This document shows, in pieces, positions 43,707-53,111 of a stretch of DNA of 64,000 nt. Below the pieces are notes generated by a model. It was not told where the DNA came from, made no database searches, and saw only the letters and a program-made list of their open reading frames with translations. The DNA comes from an uncultured Dorea sp. Its GTDB lineage: Bacteria > Bacillota > Clostridia > Lachnospirales > Lachnospiraceae. The first letter of the stretch is position 1, and each line of letters begins with the position of its first letter. The stretch covers positions 1 to 64,000 of the forward strand of contig CAJTRE010000002.1 of the NCBI GenBank assembly GCA_910578495.1, read 5' to 3'. Made by a program: the position numbers and the translations under genes.

Positions 43707-44026
43707 GCAGTCACACCTCCTTCAAACATATTTGTAATCTTCTTTGAATAACTTTTCCATTCTGCACGATATAAATTCAACTGTGTCACACCTTTTTCTG
43801 TCACTTTATAGTAACGCCTGTTCCTGCCATCAAACTGCCGATCGTATGCTTCCAGACATTCATCTTTCTGAAGCCGTCTCAAAACCGGATATAGCGTAGA
43901 TTCTGATACGTCAATTGCCTTTCGAACATCCTGAGTAATCTTATACCCATAAGTTCCTTCTTTTTCCTGTATCACAACCGCCAGTACAATTGCATCCAGA
44001 AGGGTGGCTCCGGTGTTAAATACCAT
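43703..44026 (-). CDS. PadR-family transcriptional regulator
   Basis: 107 residues: winged helix with YGYKITQDVRKAIDVSESTLYPVLRRLQKDECLEAYDRQFDG and YYKVTEKGVTQLNLY, the PadR pattern. It is the first gene of its operon and divergent from the adenosine deaminase gene, and probably represses its own operon. The inducer is unknown. Confidence 0.9.
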   Translation of the reverse strand: MVFNTGATLLDAIVLAVVIQEKEGTYGYKITQDVRKAIDVSESTLYPVLRRLQKDECLEAYDRQFDGRNRRYYKVTEKGVTQLNLYRAEWKSYSKKITNMFEGGVTA

Positions 44027-44092
44027 TCATTTCACTCCTTTGCTATGTAATATGAAAATATTAAATGCCCATCTAATATTGTTTTCATGATT

Positions 44093-44113
44093 ATATTATA
44101 TGTTGTATAATAT
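44093..44113. promoter_or_regulatory. Palindrome between padR and add, candidate PadR operator
   Basis: ATATTATA / TATAATAT with a 5-nt spacer (44093-44100 and 44106-44113), about 65 bp before padR in the divergent control region. It is a fit size for a dimeric winged-helix repressor. Confidence 0.4.
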
Positions 44114-44134
44114 GATTTGTCAACAAGTATTATA

Positions 44135-44163
44135 TTGTATTTTTTCTTTTCATCGTTTATAAT
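44135..44163 (+). promoter_or_regulatory. Promoter of the adenosine deaminase gene
   Basis: TTGTAT (44135-44140) and a perfect TATAAT (44158-44163) with a 17-bp spacer, 23 bp before the ATG on the plus strand. Confidence 0.6.
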
Positions 44164-44186
44164 AGAAAGAAAGAAAAGAGGATATT

Positions 44187-45116
44187 ATGTTAAATTTCAA
44201 AGAGCTTCCCAAAATTGATTTGCACTGCCATCTGGATGGTTCACTTCCTATTCAGATTATGGAAAAACATCTCGGACGTACCATCCATACAAACGAAGTC
44301 AGTGTAGGGCGTGACTGTCATTCTCTCACCGATTATTTAAAAAAATTTGATATTCCGGTACAGTGCCTGCAAACCTCCGAACATTTAGAAAATTCATCAT
44401 ACGCTTTTATAGAGCAGCTTCCTTCTGACAATGTGCAATATATAGAAGTCCGATTTGCTCCTATGCTTTCTGTGCACGATGGAATCACTTGTTCCCAGGT
44501 CATCGAAAGTGTATTAAAGGGATTAGAAAAAGGCCGGCAAAAAACAGGAATTTCATATCAGGTAATCACTTGTGCAATGCGCCATTTCCCTTACGAAACG
44601 AACATGGAGCTATTAAATGCCGCTGAAAAATTTCTTAACAAAGGCGTATGCGCTATTGACCTCGCCGGAGACGAGTCTCACTATCCGAACTCAGAATTCT
44701 GTGAATTTTTCCAGGAAGTTTCACACCGGAAAATTCCTTTTACCATTCATTCTGGCGAAACGGGAAATGTCGAGAATATAAAATACGCGTTAGAATTTGG
44801 CGCGTCCAGAATCGGACATGGGCTGGCGCTCATACAAAACAAGGATTTAATGCAGGAAATCGCTTCTAAAGCTCTGGGAATTGAAATGTGCCCAACCAGC
44901 AACCTTCAAACAAAAGCCGTTTCCAGTCTCAATGAATATCCACTATTGCAGTTTTTAGATACTGGTATAAAAGCCAGCATTAATACAGATAACCGGACGG
45001 TTAGTTGTACTGATATTACAAAAGAATTCAATCTCTTATGGGATTTATATCATGACGAAGCAGTCATCCTTCAAGTTCATAAAAATGCCAAAGAAACCGC
45101 ATTCTGTCGATTCTAA
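44187..45116 (+). CDS. add: Adenosine deaminase
   Basis: 309 residues: the Zn ligands in IDLHCHLDGSLP (residues about 12-16), AIDLAGDES, TIHSGETGN with catalytic His/Glu, GHGLAL, and the late INTDNRTVS Asp. It deaminates adenosine or deoxyadenosine in the cytoplasm. The last residues (KNAKETAFCRF) stop some 15 short of the usual end, a minor C-terminal truncation outside the active site. AAGAGGATATT precedes the ATG. Confidence 0.93.
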   Translation: MLNFKELPKIDLHCHLDGSLPIQIMEKHLGRTIHTNEVSVGRDCHSLTDYLKKFDIPVQCLQTSEHLENSSYAFIEQLPSDNVQYIEVRFAPMLSVHDGITCSQVIESVLKGLEKGRQKTGISYQVITCAMRHFPYETNMELLNAAEKFLNKGVCAIDLAGDESHYPNSEFCEFFQEVSHRKIPFTIHSGETGNVENIKYALEFGASRIGHGLALIQNKDLMQEIASKALGIEMCPTSNLQTKAVSSLNEYPLLQFLDTGIKASINTDNRTVSCTDITKEFNLLWDLYHDEAVILQVHKNAKETAFCRF

Positions 45117-45121
45117 TAAAC

Positions 45122-45170
45122 AAAAAACAGGTATCACAAGTCTTCCATTGCCTCGTGATACCCGTTTTTT
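45122..45170. terminator. Bidirectional terminator between add and addA
   Basis: GGTATCAC pairs with GTGATACC (45130-45137 with 45155-45162), extended by AAAAAC/GTTTTTT after one mismatch. It has T-runs on both strands, serving the two convergent genes. Confidence 0.85.
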
Positions 45171-48100
45171 ATGGCAGTATAATCTCTTTCCCCATTGCAA
45201 AGGAATAGATGATTTTTTCTTTTACTTTTTTCCTTGTTAATTGTTCCAGCGCTCTTGCATAATAGTCCAGTTGCCCATGATATTTTTCCACCAATACATC
45301 TTCCGAAAATACTTGATCCGTCTTATAGTCCAGCACCACCAGTCCGTCCTCTTCTTCAAAGCAAACATCGATAATACCCTGCACCAGTACAATTTCTTCA
45401 GATGTATCATCGGGGTACACATCTTTCGCCGGAATACCAAGAACAAAGGGCTGCTCCTTAGTAAGCCCGCCTGCCCGGGCACTTTCCTGCATACGTCTCG
45501 CACAAGAACTTTCAAAAAAGCGTTCCAGATCTTTGATCTTGATACAAGCCGCCATCTCCTTAGTAAGCCTTCCTTCCTCACAGAAGCTTAAGATTTCCCG
45601 TTCTAACTCTCTCTCATCTGCCGCAAAATCCAGAAGCTCTAACACCCGATGATATGCCGTACCTCTTGCCGCTCCTTTCAGCTCCTCCTTTTCCTGCAAA
45701 AACTTAGGCAAAAGCGGTACGACTTCCGGCTCCTCATAGACAAATTCTCCATCTTCCAAAACTTCCTCTTTCAGACTTTCTTCCATATATATACGTTTTT
45801 TTAGTTCTGATACCGTAAACTTCAGTTTCCGGTTTCTGCTTTCACCGTAAGGATACGTATATGCAAACTGTTCCTTTAGTAACTCTTTTACCTGTGGCTC
45901 GTAGGTCTTATCTGCATCCCAGTTTTGAAGCATTGTCTTTGTCATCCGGCTTTTAATTTCTTCCTTTACTTCTCTATATACAATGTCCTCCACGCCAAGC
46001 ACCTGGATTTTAATCGGAATCTCCTCCGTAAGTCTTGCAAGTGCAGGAAGAACGAAATCCCAGTACGTCGCCGCTTTACTAAGCCGCAGAAAAGAAAGCG
46101 CTCTGTCTTGCTGGCTGCGGATAATATCGTAAGATGCCAATACTTTCTCCGGCTCTGAGATAGTTCCAGTGATAATCAGCTTCTCTTTCGCGCGGGTATA
46201 GGCTACATAAAGCACCCGCAATTCCTCTCCCAGACTGTCTAGTGCTTCTTCTTTTTGTATCGCTTTCTTAACAAGTGTCGGGCTTTTCATCCGCATTTCC
46301 AGATTCACTGCGTCCATACCTATTCCCAGTCTCGAATGTAAAACCACACTGCTTCTGACATCCTGCATATTGAACCGCTTTCCTGTACCGGCCACAAATA
46401 CAATCGGAAACTCCAAACCTTTACTTTTGTGGATGGTCATGACACGCACTGTATCAGACTGCTCATCTTCTACATTTGCTTCTCCATAATCTACATTATA
46501 TTTCTGCAATTCTTCAATGTAACGGATAAAATGAAACAATCCCTTATAACTGGTCGCCTCAAATGCACGTGCCTTTTCTGATAACATCTCAATGTTGGCC
46601 TTCCTCTGCAAACCTCCCGGAAGCATAGACACATAATCCCCGTATCCCGTATCTTTCAGTATCCGAAATAACAATTCATGTATAGGTGTATACGGCACGA
46701 TTTCTTTCAAGTCATCCAGCGTTCTCAGACATGTTTCGAGTTTCTTTCGTATCCGTTCATCCTCTCCTTCAGCACGATAACTCTCCACAGCCTCATAAAA
46801 AGGCCGGTCTTTAAACGCGCTTCTAATAACTGCAAGCTCTGTCTCGTTTAAATCTCCCATGGCAGAGCGAAGAACTGCCGCCAGCGGAATATCTTGTCTG
46901 CGGTTATCCAGAATCCTCAAATAATTCAAAAGGATTCCAATCTCCTGCGTCAAGAAGTACCCCTCTCGCGTACCTGCATATGCAGGAATCCCTTCGGCAT
47001 TCAATACCTCTGTAAACACGTCTGCGAACCCTTTGATACTTCTCGTCAAAATTACAACATCAGAATATTTCACCGGACGAAGCTCACCCGTCTTCTTATC
47101 TGTCACCCGGGCAGACTGTCTGAGTTCTTTAATACGTCCTGCGATCGCCCTTGCTTCCAGCTCTCTCTCCGTAGGTTTTTCAGCCCCTCCACTTTCCGGT
47201 ATAAAGTCATCCATATCATTGTCGATTACAAGCACTTCCGTCTCATGATTCGAGCCTTCTTTATAAGATGCTCCCACATAGAGCGCCGCCTCATCATCAT
47301 AGGTTATTCCCCCAAGACTTCTTGTCATAATCTGGCGGAAGATATAGTTTACACTGTCTAAAACCTCCGCCCTGCTGCGGAAATTCTTGTGAAGATCAAT
47401 ACGCTGAGTAACAGAATCTTCGATGCTGTAAGTGTCAAATTTCTCCATAAAAAGTTCCGGTCTGGACAGACGGAACCGATAGATACTCTGTTTTACATCC
47501 CCCACCATGAAAATATTATGCCGTCCTTCTGAAACTGTAGAAATACTGGTCAATATCGTCTCTTGAATAAGATTACTGTCCTGATACTCGTCAATCATAA
47601 TCTCCGCAAACTGTTCCTGATATTCTCTGGCAACAGCCGAAGAAACAAACTCTCCGTCTTCTTGTTCCGTCAGAATCCGAAGTGCATACTGCTCCATATC
47701 TGAAAAGTCAATGACATTTTTTCCTCGTTTTTTCTCCTCAAATCGAGCGGCAAAGACACGTACCAGATTCGTAAGCTCCGCCGCCATAGGTCTGCATCTC
47801 TTAATATCTTCCAGTATTCCTTCCGGCGTATCATAGAAATACTGGTTTTTCATATCTTTTACCAGCCCTTTCACGTCGTCTCTGATCGCTTTCACTTGAA
47901 CAATCTTTTCCTCTGACACCGTCTTATCTTTATTCACCGGAAGACGCGCCCACTTAACATCCGTCATTTTCCTGAATAAACCGCTGTATGTATTCTCGGA
48001 CTGCAAAGTTTCCATAACCTCTGCATCTTTTAAAAGTACACTTTCATAAACCGCAGGACCATCCGCCTCCTGACAAACAGCAATCCCCTGTCGGAGCAGG

Positions 48101-48786
48101 GAAGCTCCATCCTGTAGATATTGCCTTACATTTTCTATTATCAGTTTCGTATAGGCACTCTCTTCCAAATCTTCCAACGTTTCCGTATGATATGCCTGCA
48201 CACAGGAAGAAAGCCATCTGTCTGCATCGGGGTAGCTTCTGGAATATTCGTAAATTTTCAAGATCAAATCTTCAATTTTCTTATCGCTCTTTCCCGTCCC
48301 ATATGCTGAGACAAAATCAAGAAATTCCTGCCTTCCCTCAAAATAATGCTCTTCCAGCACTTCCTTTAGAACATCGTGTCTCAAAAGTTTTAACTCTCCC
48401 TCTTCGCCGATTCGAAAACCGGGATCTAACGAGATGGCATGAAAATGATCCTTGATGACTGACAGGCAGAAGCTGTGGATGGTTGTAATCCTTGCATTAT
48501 GTATTAAGGTTGCCTGCTGTTTCAAATGCTCATTATCCGGATCCTCAGAAAGCGCCTTTTCGATAGCGGTGCGAATACGCTCCTTCATCTCTGCCGCTGC
48601 CGCTTCCGTAAATGTCACAATAAGCAGACGGTCCACATCCATAAGCGGCTCACCCTTTGTAAGCATTGTGATAATACGCTCCACTAGAACCGCCGTCTTG
48701 CCAGAACCTGCCGCCGCAGAGACAAGAATATTGCGATTACGAAGATCGATCACTCTCTGTTGTTCCGTTGTCCACGATACACTCAT
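45169..48786 (-). CDS. addA: ATP-dependent helicase/nuclease subunit A
   Basis: 1205 residues, typical for AddA. UvrD-like helicase motifs are visible (NILVSAAAGSGKTAVLVERI, EIMIDEYQDSNLIQETI, VMTIHKSKGLEFPIVF, LRVLYVAYTRAKEKLII), and the C-terminal RecB-type nuclease has VVLDYKTDQVF near residue 1165. With AddB it processes double-strand breaks for RecA. It overlaps addB by 4 bp. Confidence 0.97.
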   Translation of the reverse strand: MSVSWTTEQQRVIDLRNRNILVSAAAGSGKTAVLVERIITMLTKGEPLMDVDRLLIVTFTEAAAAEMKERIRTAIEKALSEDPDNEHLKQQATLIHNARITTIHSFCLSVIKDHFHAISLDPGFRIGEEGELKLLRHDVLKEVLEEHYFEGRQEFLDFVSAYGTGKSDKKIEDLILKIYEYSRSYPDADRWLSSCVQAYHTETLEDLEESAYTKLIIENVRQYLQDGASLLRQGIAVCQEADGPAVYESVLLKDAEVMETLQSENTYSGLFRKMTDVKWARLPVNKDKTVSEEKIVQVKAIRDDVKGLVKDMKNQYFYDTPEGILEDIKRCRPMAAELTNLVRVFAARFEEKKRGKNVIDFSDMEQYALRILTEQEDGEFVSSAVAREYQEQFAEIMIDEYQDSNLIQETILTSISTVSEGRHNIFMVGDVKQSIYRFRLSRPELFMEKFDTYSIEDSVTQRIDLHKNFRSRAEVLDSVNYIFRQIMTRSLGGITYDDEAALYVGASYKEGSNHETEVLVIDNDMDDFIPESGGAEKPTERELEARAIAGRIKELRQSARVTDKKTGELRPVKYSDVVILTRSIKGFADVFTEVLNAEGIPAYAGTREGYFLTQEIGILLNYLRILDNRRQDIPLAAVLRSAMGDLNETELAVIRSAFKDRPFYEAVESYRAEGEDERIRKKLETCLRTLDDLKEIVPYTPIHELLFRILKDTGYGDYVSMLPGGLQRKANIEMLSEKARAFEATSYKGLFHFIRYIEELQKYNVDYGEANVEDEQSDTVRVMTIHKSKGLEFPIVFVAGTGKRFNMQDVRSSVVLHSRLGIGMDAVNLEMRMKSPTLVKKAIQKEEALDSLGEELRVLYVAYTRAKEKLIITGTISEPEKVLASYDIIRSQQDRALSFLRLSKAATYWDFVLPALARLTEEIPIKIQVLGVEDIVYREVKEEIKSRMTKTMLQNWDADKTYEPQVKELLKEQFAYTYPYGESRNRKLKFTVSELKKRIYMEESLKEEVLEDGEFVYEEPEVVPLLPKFLQEKEELKGAARGTAYHRVLELLDFAADERELEREILSFCEEGRLTKEMAACIKIKDLERFFESSCARRMQESARAGGLTKEQPFVLGIPAKDVYPDDTSEEIVLVQGIIDVCFEEEDGLVVLDYKTDQVFSEDVLVEKYHGQLDYYARALEQLTRKKVKEKIIYSFAMGKEIILP

Positions 48787-51700
48787 GACTGCTCTCCTTT
48801 CTCCTCTGCCTGCATAGCCTGAACGGCTTCTTCCATACTCATCTTTCTAATATCTCTGTAGCGGTATCCCGAAATCTTTGTGTCAAATCCACACACATGA
48901 CGGAAACTACAATAATCACAGCCACTTTCTTGTCCTCTCCGATACGGGTTCACATCTATCTCGCCGTCAAGAATTTGCTCTCTGGTCTTTTCTATCTTTC
49001 TAACGGCGTAATCCATCATCGTCTCGAAAGCCTCCGAAGATATTACCCTTGAAGTTTTAGACAGACTTCCGTCTTTATTGTATTTCACAGGGATAACCGA
49101 CGATTCTCCGCTCATACAATGATCCAGATGGTTCAGCACTTCATCTTTTAAATGAATAATTCCATCAGGTTTCAATTCTTTCAACACCGCTTCCTCTACT
49201 TGTTCTTCCGGCTGTTTTTCCACCAGTGGATCGTTGATCCGGTAATAAAACACTCCCGCCGGAACAATTTCCTTATCAGAGCAGCGTTTCTCCTGATCTT
49301 TTACCGCCGCATCCATATACACCATAAGCTGCAATTGCAGTCCATGATATAACGCAGATACATCAAAAGCCTTACTTCCGGTCTTATAATCAATGACTTT
49401 CACATAGACTTTATCGCCATCCTCACAGGTATCGACTCGGTCAATTTTACCATTTCCAAAACGAAGTTCATACAAAGACGGCTTAAAATCCCCTGCCGCC
49501 AACTGTTTCGTGAGCGCCCACACCGTACGCGTAAGGATACGCTTCATGCGGACAATCATATATTCATTGCGCGCAGAACTATAAAGAACCGAATTACCAT
49601 AATCTGTGATCGCTTCCTCCACACTTTCCTCAACATACTGGCTCTGCAAATGTTCCGGCAGCGTTATCCAGTCATTCCCGCTTTGCTCCACCTTACTTCC
49701 GAAACGTTCCAGCGCCAGATGACAGACATTTCCCAAATCCAACGCCTGAAAATCATACTCCTGCCGCTCTCTGAGTCCCAGTCCATAGGTCAGAAAATGG
49801 GCGAACGCACAAACGCAGAACCGCTCCATACGAGTAATGCTCTTCTCAAAATCTGCCCCATAGAGTTTTTCTGCCACTGCCTTTGTAAGATTGTCTGAGG
49901 GTTTCTTATAATATCCTGCCTGCAAAAAACGTTCAATCTTCTCCTGCCATTTCGGGAGACGTTTATACCAGCTATAAAGCTCACACCACAGATCATCCAT
50001 GTCATAATTTTGAAATCCTCGAATCAAATACTCCATTCCCATCGTTTCCGTAAGTTCCTGACCAATAAGACGCTTCTCCTCCTCATCCTCTGTAACAATC
50101 TGAGGATACATCTTCTGAAGTTCCTGCACCAGATAAGACGGGCGGATACTTTTTCCATCGGACGACACCTTACTGTAATAAACATCCAGTTTCTCAGACG
50201 ACTTTGTCAGATTCATGTACAGATAGAATTTCTGCACATAAGCTTTTTCTTTGCCGCCTGCCGATAATGGAAGCTTCTCTTTTCCGAATTTCTCCCGGTC
50301 ACGCTCAGACAATAGTCCGGTGCGAAGAAGGGAACCCGGCAGATATACATCGTTAGCTCCCACAAAAATAAGCGCCTTAATATCTTTCAATCTGGTCCGC
50401 TCCATGTCTCCAACAACTACTTGATCCATGCCCGGCGGAATCACGCCCACTCTCGCCTCCTCAAGTCCTGCGTCCAAGAGTTTCCCGTATTCGTTCAGGC
50501 TTACCTCTTCCTCTCCAAGAAGCTCTACAAACTTATCAAACAATTCAATCACAATACGGTAAACCTGAGCATACTCTTTGGCAAGTGCAAGCTCACCGGC
50601 CGCTTTAAATTTCTCTTCCTGCTCGGCCAATCGCACCTGTAGATTCTCCCGTACCATAAATTCATACACAGCAAGGGTAATATCCCGTACCGTCTTTTTT
50701 CTCTGCTTTAATACAAATACCAGATCGTCCACTTTCTCTACCAGTAATACACGATAATGATTCAGCCGCTCCAGCTCCTCTTCTTTCATTCCTTTTAACC
50801 GACGTATCCATTTTTCCTGCCACTGTTTATACCCCTTGATTCCAACGCCAATCACATAATTTTCCAATTCATCTATCTGGTCATACGTAAAGCCTGCGAG
50901 ATTCGTCCGCAGGAAACGAAATACGCTCTCATAAGTAAAGTTCTGTTCTGCCATATTAAGAAGACTTCTCAAATACTCCACAAATGAATTCAGAAGAATA
51001 CTCCTCTTTTGATCCATAAATACCGGAATCTCGTACTCCGCAGAAGCTTGCTTCAGATAATCTCCATAGACTTCCATGTCGCTGACGATCACACCAATAT
51101 CTCTGCACAAGAGTCCATCTTCTCTCAATAATCGGCGGACGTTTCCCATGGCTACATAGGCTTCTTGTTTCGGATTTCTAGCGGCATGAAGCCGGATTGA
51201 CTGCGCACTTTCATGTGTTAAATGTCCGTATCGGAACAAATTCCTTTCCAAAAAGGCAAGCTCCTCATTTTTCCGGTAACGCCAGGGAACTTCCTCATAC
51301 AATTCCTCCGACTCTTCTATTTCAATGCGCTCTCTTTTTGCAATATCCACAAGCGAAGTAACCATCTGTTTACTCAGCGCAAAAAGCTGATACGGATGAC
51401 GGTACACATACGGATCTTCCCGTTTATCCATAGTGACTGTCACCACCACTTCCCTGCAATGCTTCATAAGTTTCGCAAGCAGACGGTTCTGTACCGGAGT
51501 AAATCCAGTAAATCCATCCAGTACGACGGTACTGTTTTTCAGCATTTCCGACTGTCCTGCCACACGACTTAACACGTCCAGAAGTTCTTCTTTCGTAATA
51601 TATTTTTCTTCCAGATAGTCCATAAACGCTTCATACAAAAGTTTAATATCCTGCAATTTATAATAAAGTCTGGACGACTCTCCTACAGACTCCATGACTC

Positions 51701-52121
51701 TTTCAATCTCTTCACTCCCAATATCATACTGGGTAAATTCAGAAATCACAGACTTCACTTCACTGATATAACCAAGTTTCTTCATGTTTCCTCGCAGAAC
51801 TTTTAAATCTTTCTCATAATTTCCCGCAATCTTCCTGAGAATCAGGTTCTTCCCCTCATCATCCAGAACCGGCAGTGCTCCCGCGCCCGTCTCTTCAAAG
51901 ACACGATAAGCAAGACGCGCAAAACTAAGCACGTCTATATTCATGATACCGCCCCTGTCATGCATGGTTACAAGGTCTTTCTGCGTCTGCATTGTAAATT
52001 GCTCCGGAACCAGCACAATATAATTACGATTAGGATAACGGATAGACTGATCGATCACATAGCGATATAAATAATATGATTTTCCCGAACCAGAAGGTCC
52101 AAATACAAATTTTAAAGGCAT
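48783..52121 (-). CDS. addB: ATP-dependent helicase/deoxyribonuclease subunit B
   Basis: 1112 residues. It starts with LKFVFGPSGSGKSYYLY (Walker A), has the QFTMQTQKDL and RTGLLSERDREKFG segments of AddB, and ends with a RecB-like nuclease (VKVIDYKTGSKAFD) and a C-terminal iron-sulfur cluster site with three visible Cys (GCDYCSFRHVCGFD); the fourth is the Cys near residue 780 (RFCVCAFAHF). Chi-like site recognition is its known role. Its start codon and ribosome site sit within a perfect inverted repeat (separate entry). Confidence 0.97.
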   Translation of the reverse strand: MPLKFVFGPSGSGKSYYLYRYVIDQSIRYPNRNYIVLVPEQFTMQTQKDLVTMHDRGGIMNIDVLSFARLAYRVFEETGAGALPVLDDEGKNLILRKIAGNYEKDLKVLRGNMKKLGYISEVKSVISEFTQYDIGSEEIERVMESVGESSRLYYKLQDIKLLYEAFMDYLEEKYITKEELLDVLSRVAGQSEMLKNSTVVLDGFTGFTPVQNRLLAKLMKHCREVVVTVTMDKREDPYVYRHPYQLFALSKQMVTSLVDIAKRERIEIEESEELYEEVPWRYRKNEELAFLERNLFRYGHLTHESAQSIRLHAARNPKQEAYVAMGNVRRLLREDGLLCRDIGVIVSDMEVYGDYLKQASAEYEIPVFMDQKRSILLNSFVEYLRSLLNMAEQNFTYESVFRFLRTNLAGFTYDQIDELENYVIGVGIKGYKQWQEKWIRRLKGMKEEELERLNHYRVLLVEKVDDLVFVLKQRKKTVRDITLAVYEFMVRENLQVRLAEQEEKFKAAGELALAKEYAQVYRIVIELFDKFVELLGEEEVSLNEYGKLLDAGLEEARVGVIPPGMDQVVVGDMERTRLKDIKALIFVGANDVYLPGSLLRTGLLSERDREKFGKEKLPLSAGGKEKAYVQKFYLYMNLTKSSEKLDVYYSKVSSDGKSIRPSYLVQELQKMYPQIVTEDEEEKRLIGQELTETMGMEYLIRGFQNYDMDDLWCELYSWYKRLPKWQEKIERFLQAGYYKKPSDNLTKAVAEKLYGADFEKSITRMERFCVCAFAHFLTYGLGLRERQEYDFQALDLGNVCHLALERFGSKVEQSGNDWITLPEHLQSQYVEESVEEAITDYGNSVLYSSARNEYMIVRMKRILTRTVWALTKQLAAGDFKPSLYELRFGNGKIDRVDTCEDGDKVYVKVIDYKTGSKAFDVSALYHGLQLQLMVYMDAAVKDQEKRCSDKEIVPAGVFYYRINDPLVEKQPEEQVEEAVLKELKPDGIIHLKDEVLNHLDHCMSGESSVIPVKYNKDGSLSKTSRVISSEAFETMMDYAVRKIEKTREQILDGEIDVNPYRRGQESGCDYCSFRHVCGFDTKISGYRYRDIRKMSMEEAVQAMQAEEKGEQS

Positions 52122-52142
52122 AGGTTTTTCCTCCTATGCCTT
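52115..52142 (-). promoter_or_regulatory. Hairpin covering the addB start
   Basis: AAGGCATAGG pairs perfectly with CCTATGCCTT over 10 bp with an 8-nt loop. On the mRNA the loop and stem hold the AGGAGG ribosome site and the stem holds the AUG of addB. The fold would hide both. Confidence 0.6.
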
Positions 52143-52172
52143 AGTATATCATATCTTAAAATGTTCTCCAAC

Positions 52173-53030
52173 TTATACACTTCTTAATTTTTCTACAAAC
52201 TCATTGCTGAGTGTAAGTTTCGCCACATAGAAGACATCTCCGGTCATATATATGGTCCAGTCGTCTTCTACCTCTACCTGCAATTCACCGCCCGGCATAT
52301 GCACCACTACTTTATTATTCGTCATGCCAAGTCTGTAAGCCACGCCTGCCGCCGCACAAGCTCCGGTTCCGGAGGCCAGCGTATAGCCTGCGCCTCGCTC
52401 ATAGATTTCAATCGCCAGATTCTCTTTATCAATTACTTTCATAATCTGTGTATTGACACGATTCGGAAAATATCTTGCAATCTCTGCATAATCTCCAATC
52501 TTTGTCACCAATGGCTTGGAAATCTCTTTCATCGGAATGACACAGTGCGGATTACCGATATTTACACAGGTAACCGGATACAGCGTTCTGCCAAACACCA
52601 TATCCTCATTGATCACTTCCCGGCGCTCTCCCGTCATCGGAATATCGTCGCTCCAGAAAGATAATTTCCCCATAGATACACGCAGACGGCTTCCATCTTC
52701 GTTTAAAAATGTAACCTCTGTCGGTCCGTTTCCTGTATATAACCTGAAACTTTTCTTCTGAATATAAGACGCATCCTTTAAATACTTCGCAAAGATGCGC
52801 ACACCGTTTCCACTCGTCTCTGACTCGCTTCCATCCGGATTCCATACCTTGACATACATACCGTCGTCTTTTAATATTGGGCCTTCCAACACACCATCTG
52901 AACCAAGGCCTGCATTACGATCGCAGATAATCTTTACATTTTCCGGCGTAAGCTCCAGTTCATTTTTATTAGGATCAAATACAACATAATCATTCCCAAG
53001 TCCATGATAACGCTCTAATACAACTTTCAT
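52173..53030 (-). CDS. dapF: Diaminopimelate epimerase homologue with Ser in place of both catalytic Cys
   Basis: 285 residues, full-length DapF fold: YHGLGNDYVVFDP at the start, DRNAGLGSDGVLEG, VNIGNPHCVIPM, and ERGAGYTLASGTGACAAAGVAY. The first catalytic Cys is Ser73 (ETSGNGVRIF; family CGNG) and the second is Ser220 (ASGTGAC; family CGSG or CGTG). Both substitutions use unambiguous Ser codons (AGT, TCC). A two-base LL/meso-DAP epimerase should not work well with two Ser, so this may be a paralogue with a different chemistry. It is not beside lysine genes. GGAGGTAGATT precedes the ATG. Confidence 0.8.
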   Translation of the reverse strand: MKVVLERYHGLGNDYVVFDPNKNELELTPENVKIICDRNAGLGSDGVLEGPILKDDGMYVKVWNPDGSESETSGNGVRIFAKYLKDASYIQKKSFRLYTGNGPTEVTFLNEDGSRLRVSMGKLSFWSDDIPMTGERREVINEDMVFGRTLYPVTCVNIGNPHCVIPMKEISKPLVTKIGDYAEIARYFPNRVNTQIMKVIDKENLAIEIYERGAGYTLASGTGACAAAGVAYRLGMTNNKVVVHMPGGELQVEVEDDWTIYMTGDVFYVAKLTLSNEFVEKLRSV

Positions 53031-53111
53031 AATCTACCTCCGATCATTGCGGGATTGCTTCGTTTTTCCTCTTATTATCATAACAGGCATACATTTGTAT
53101 TTCAAGAATAT

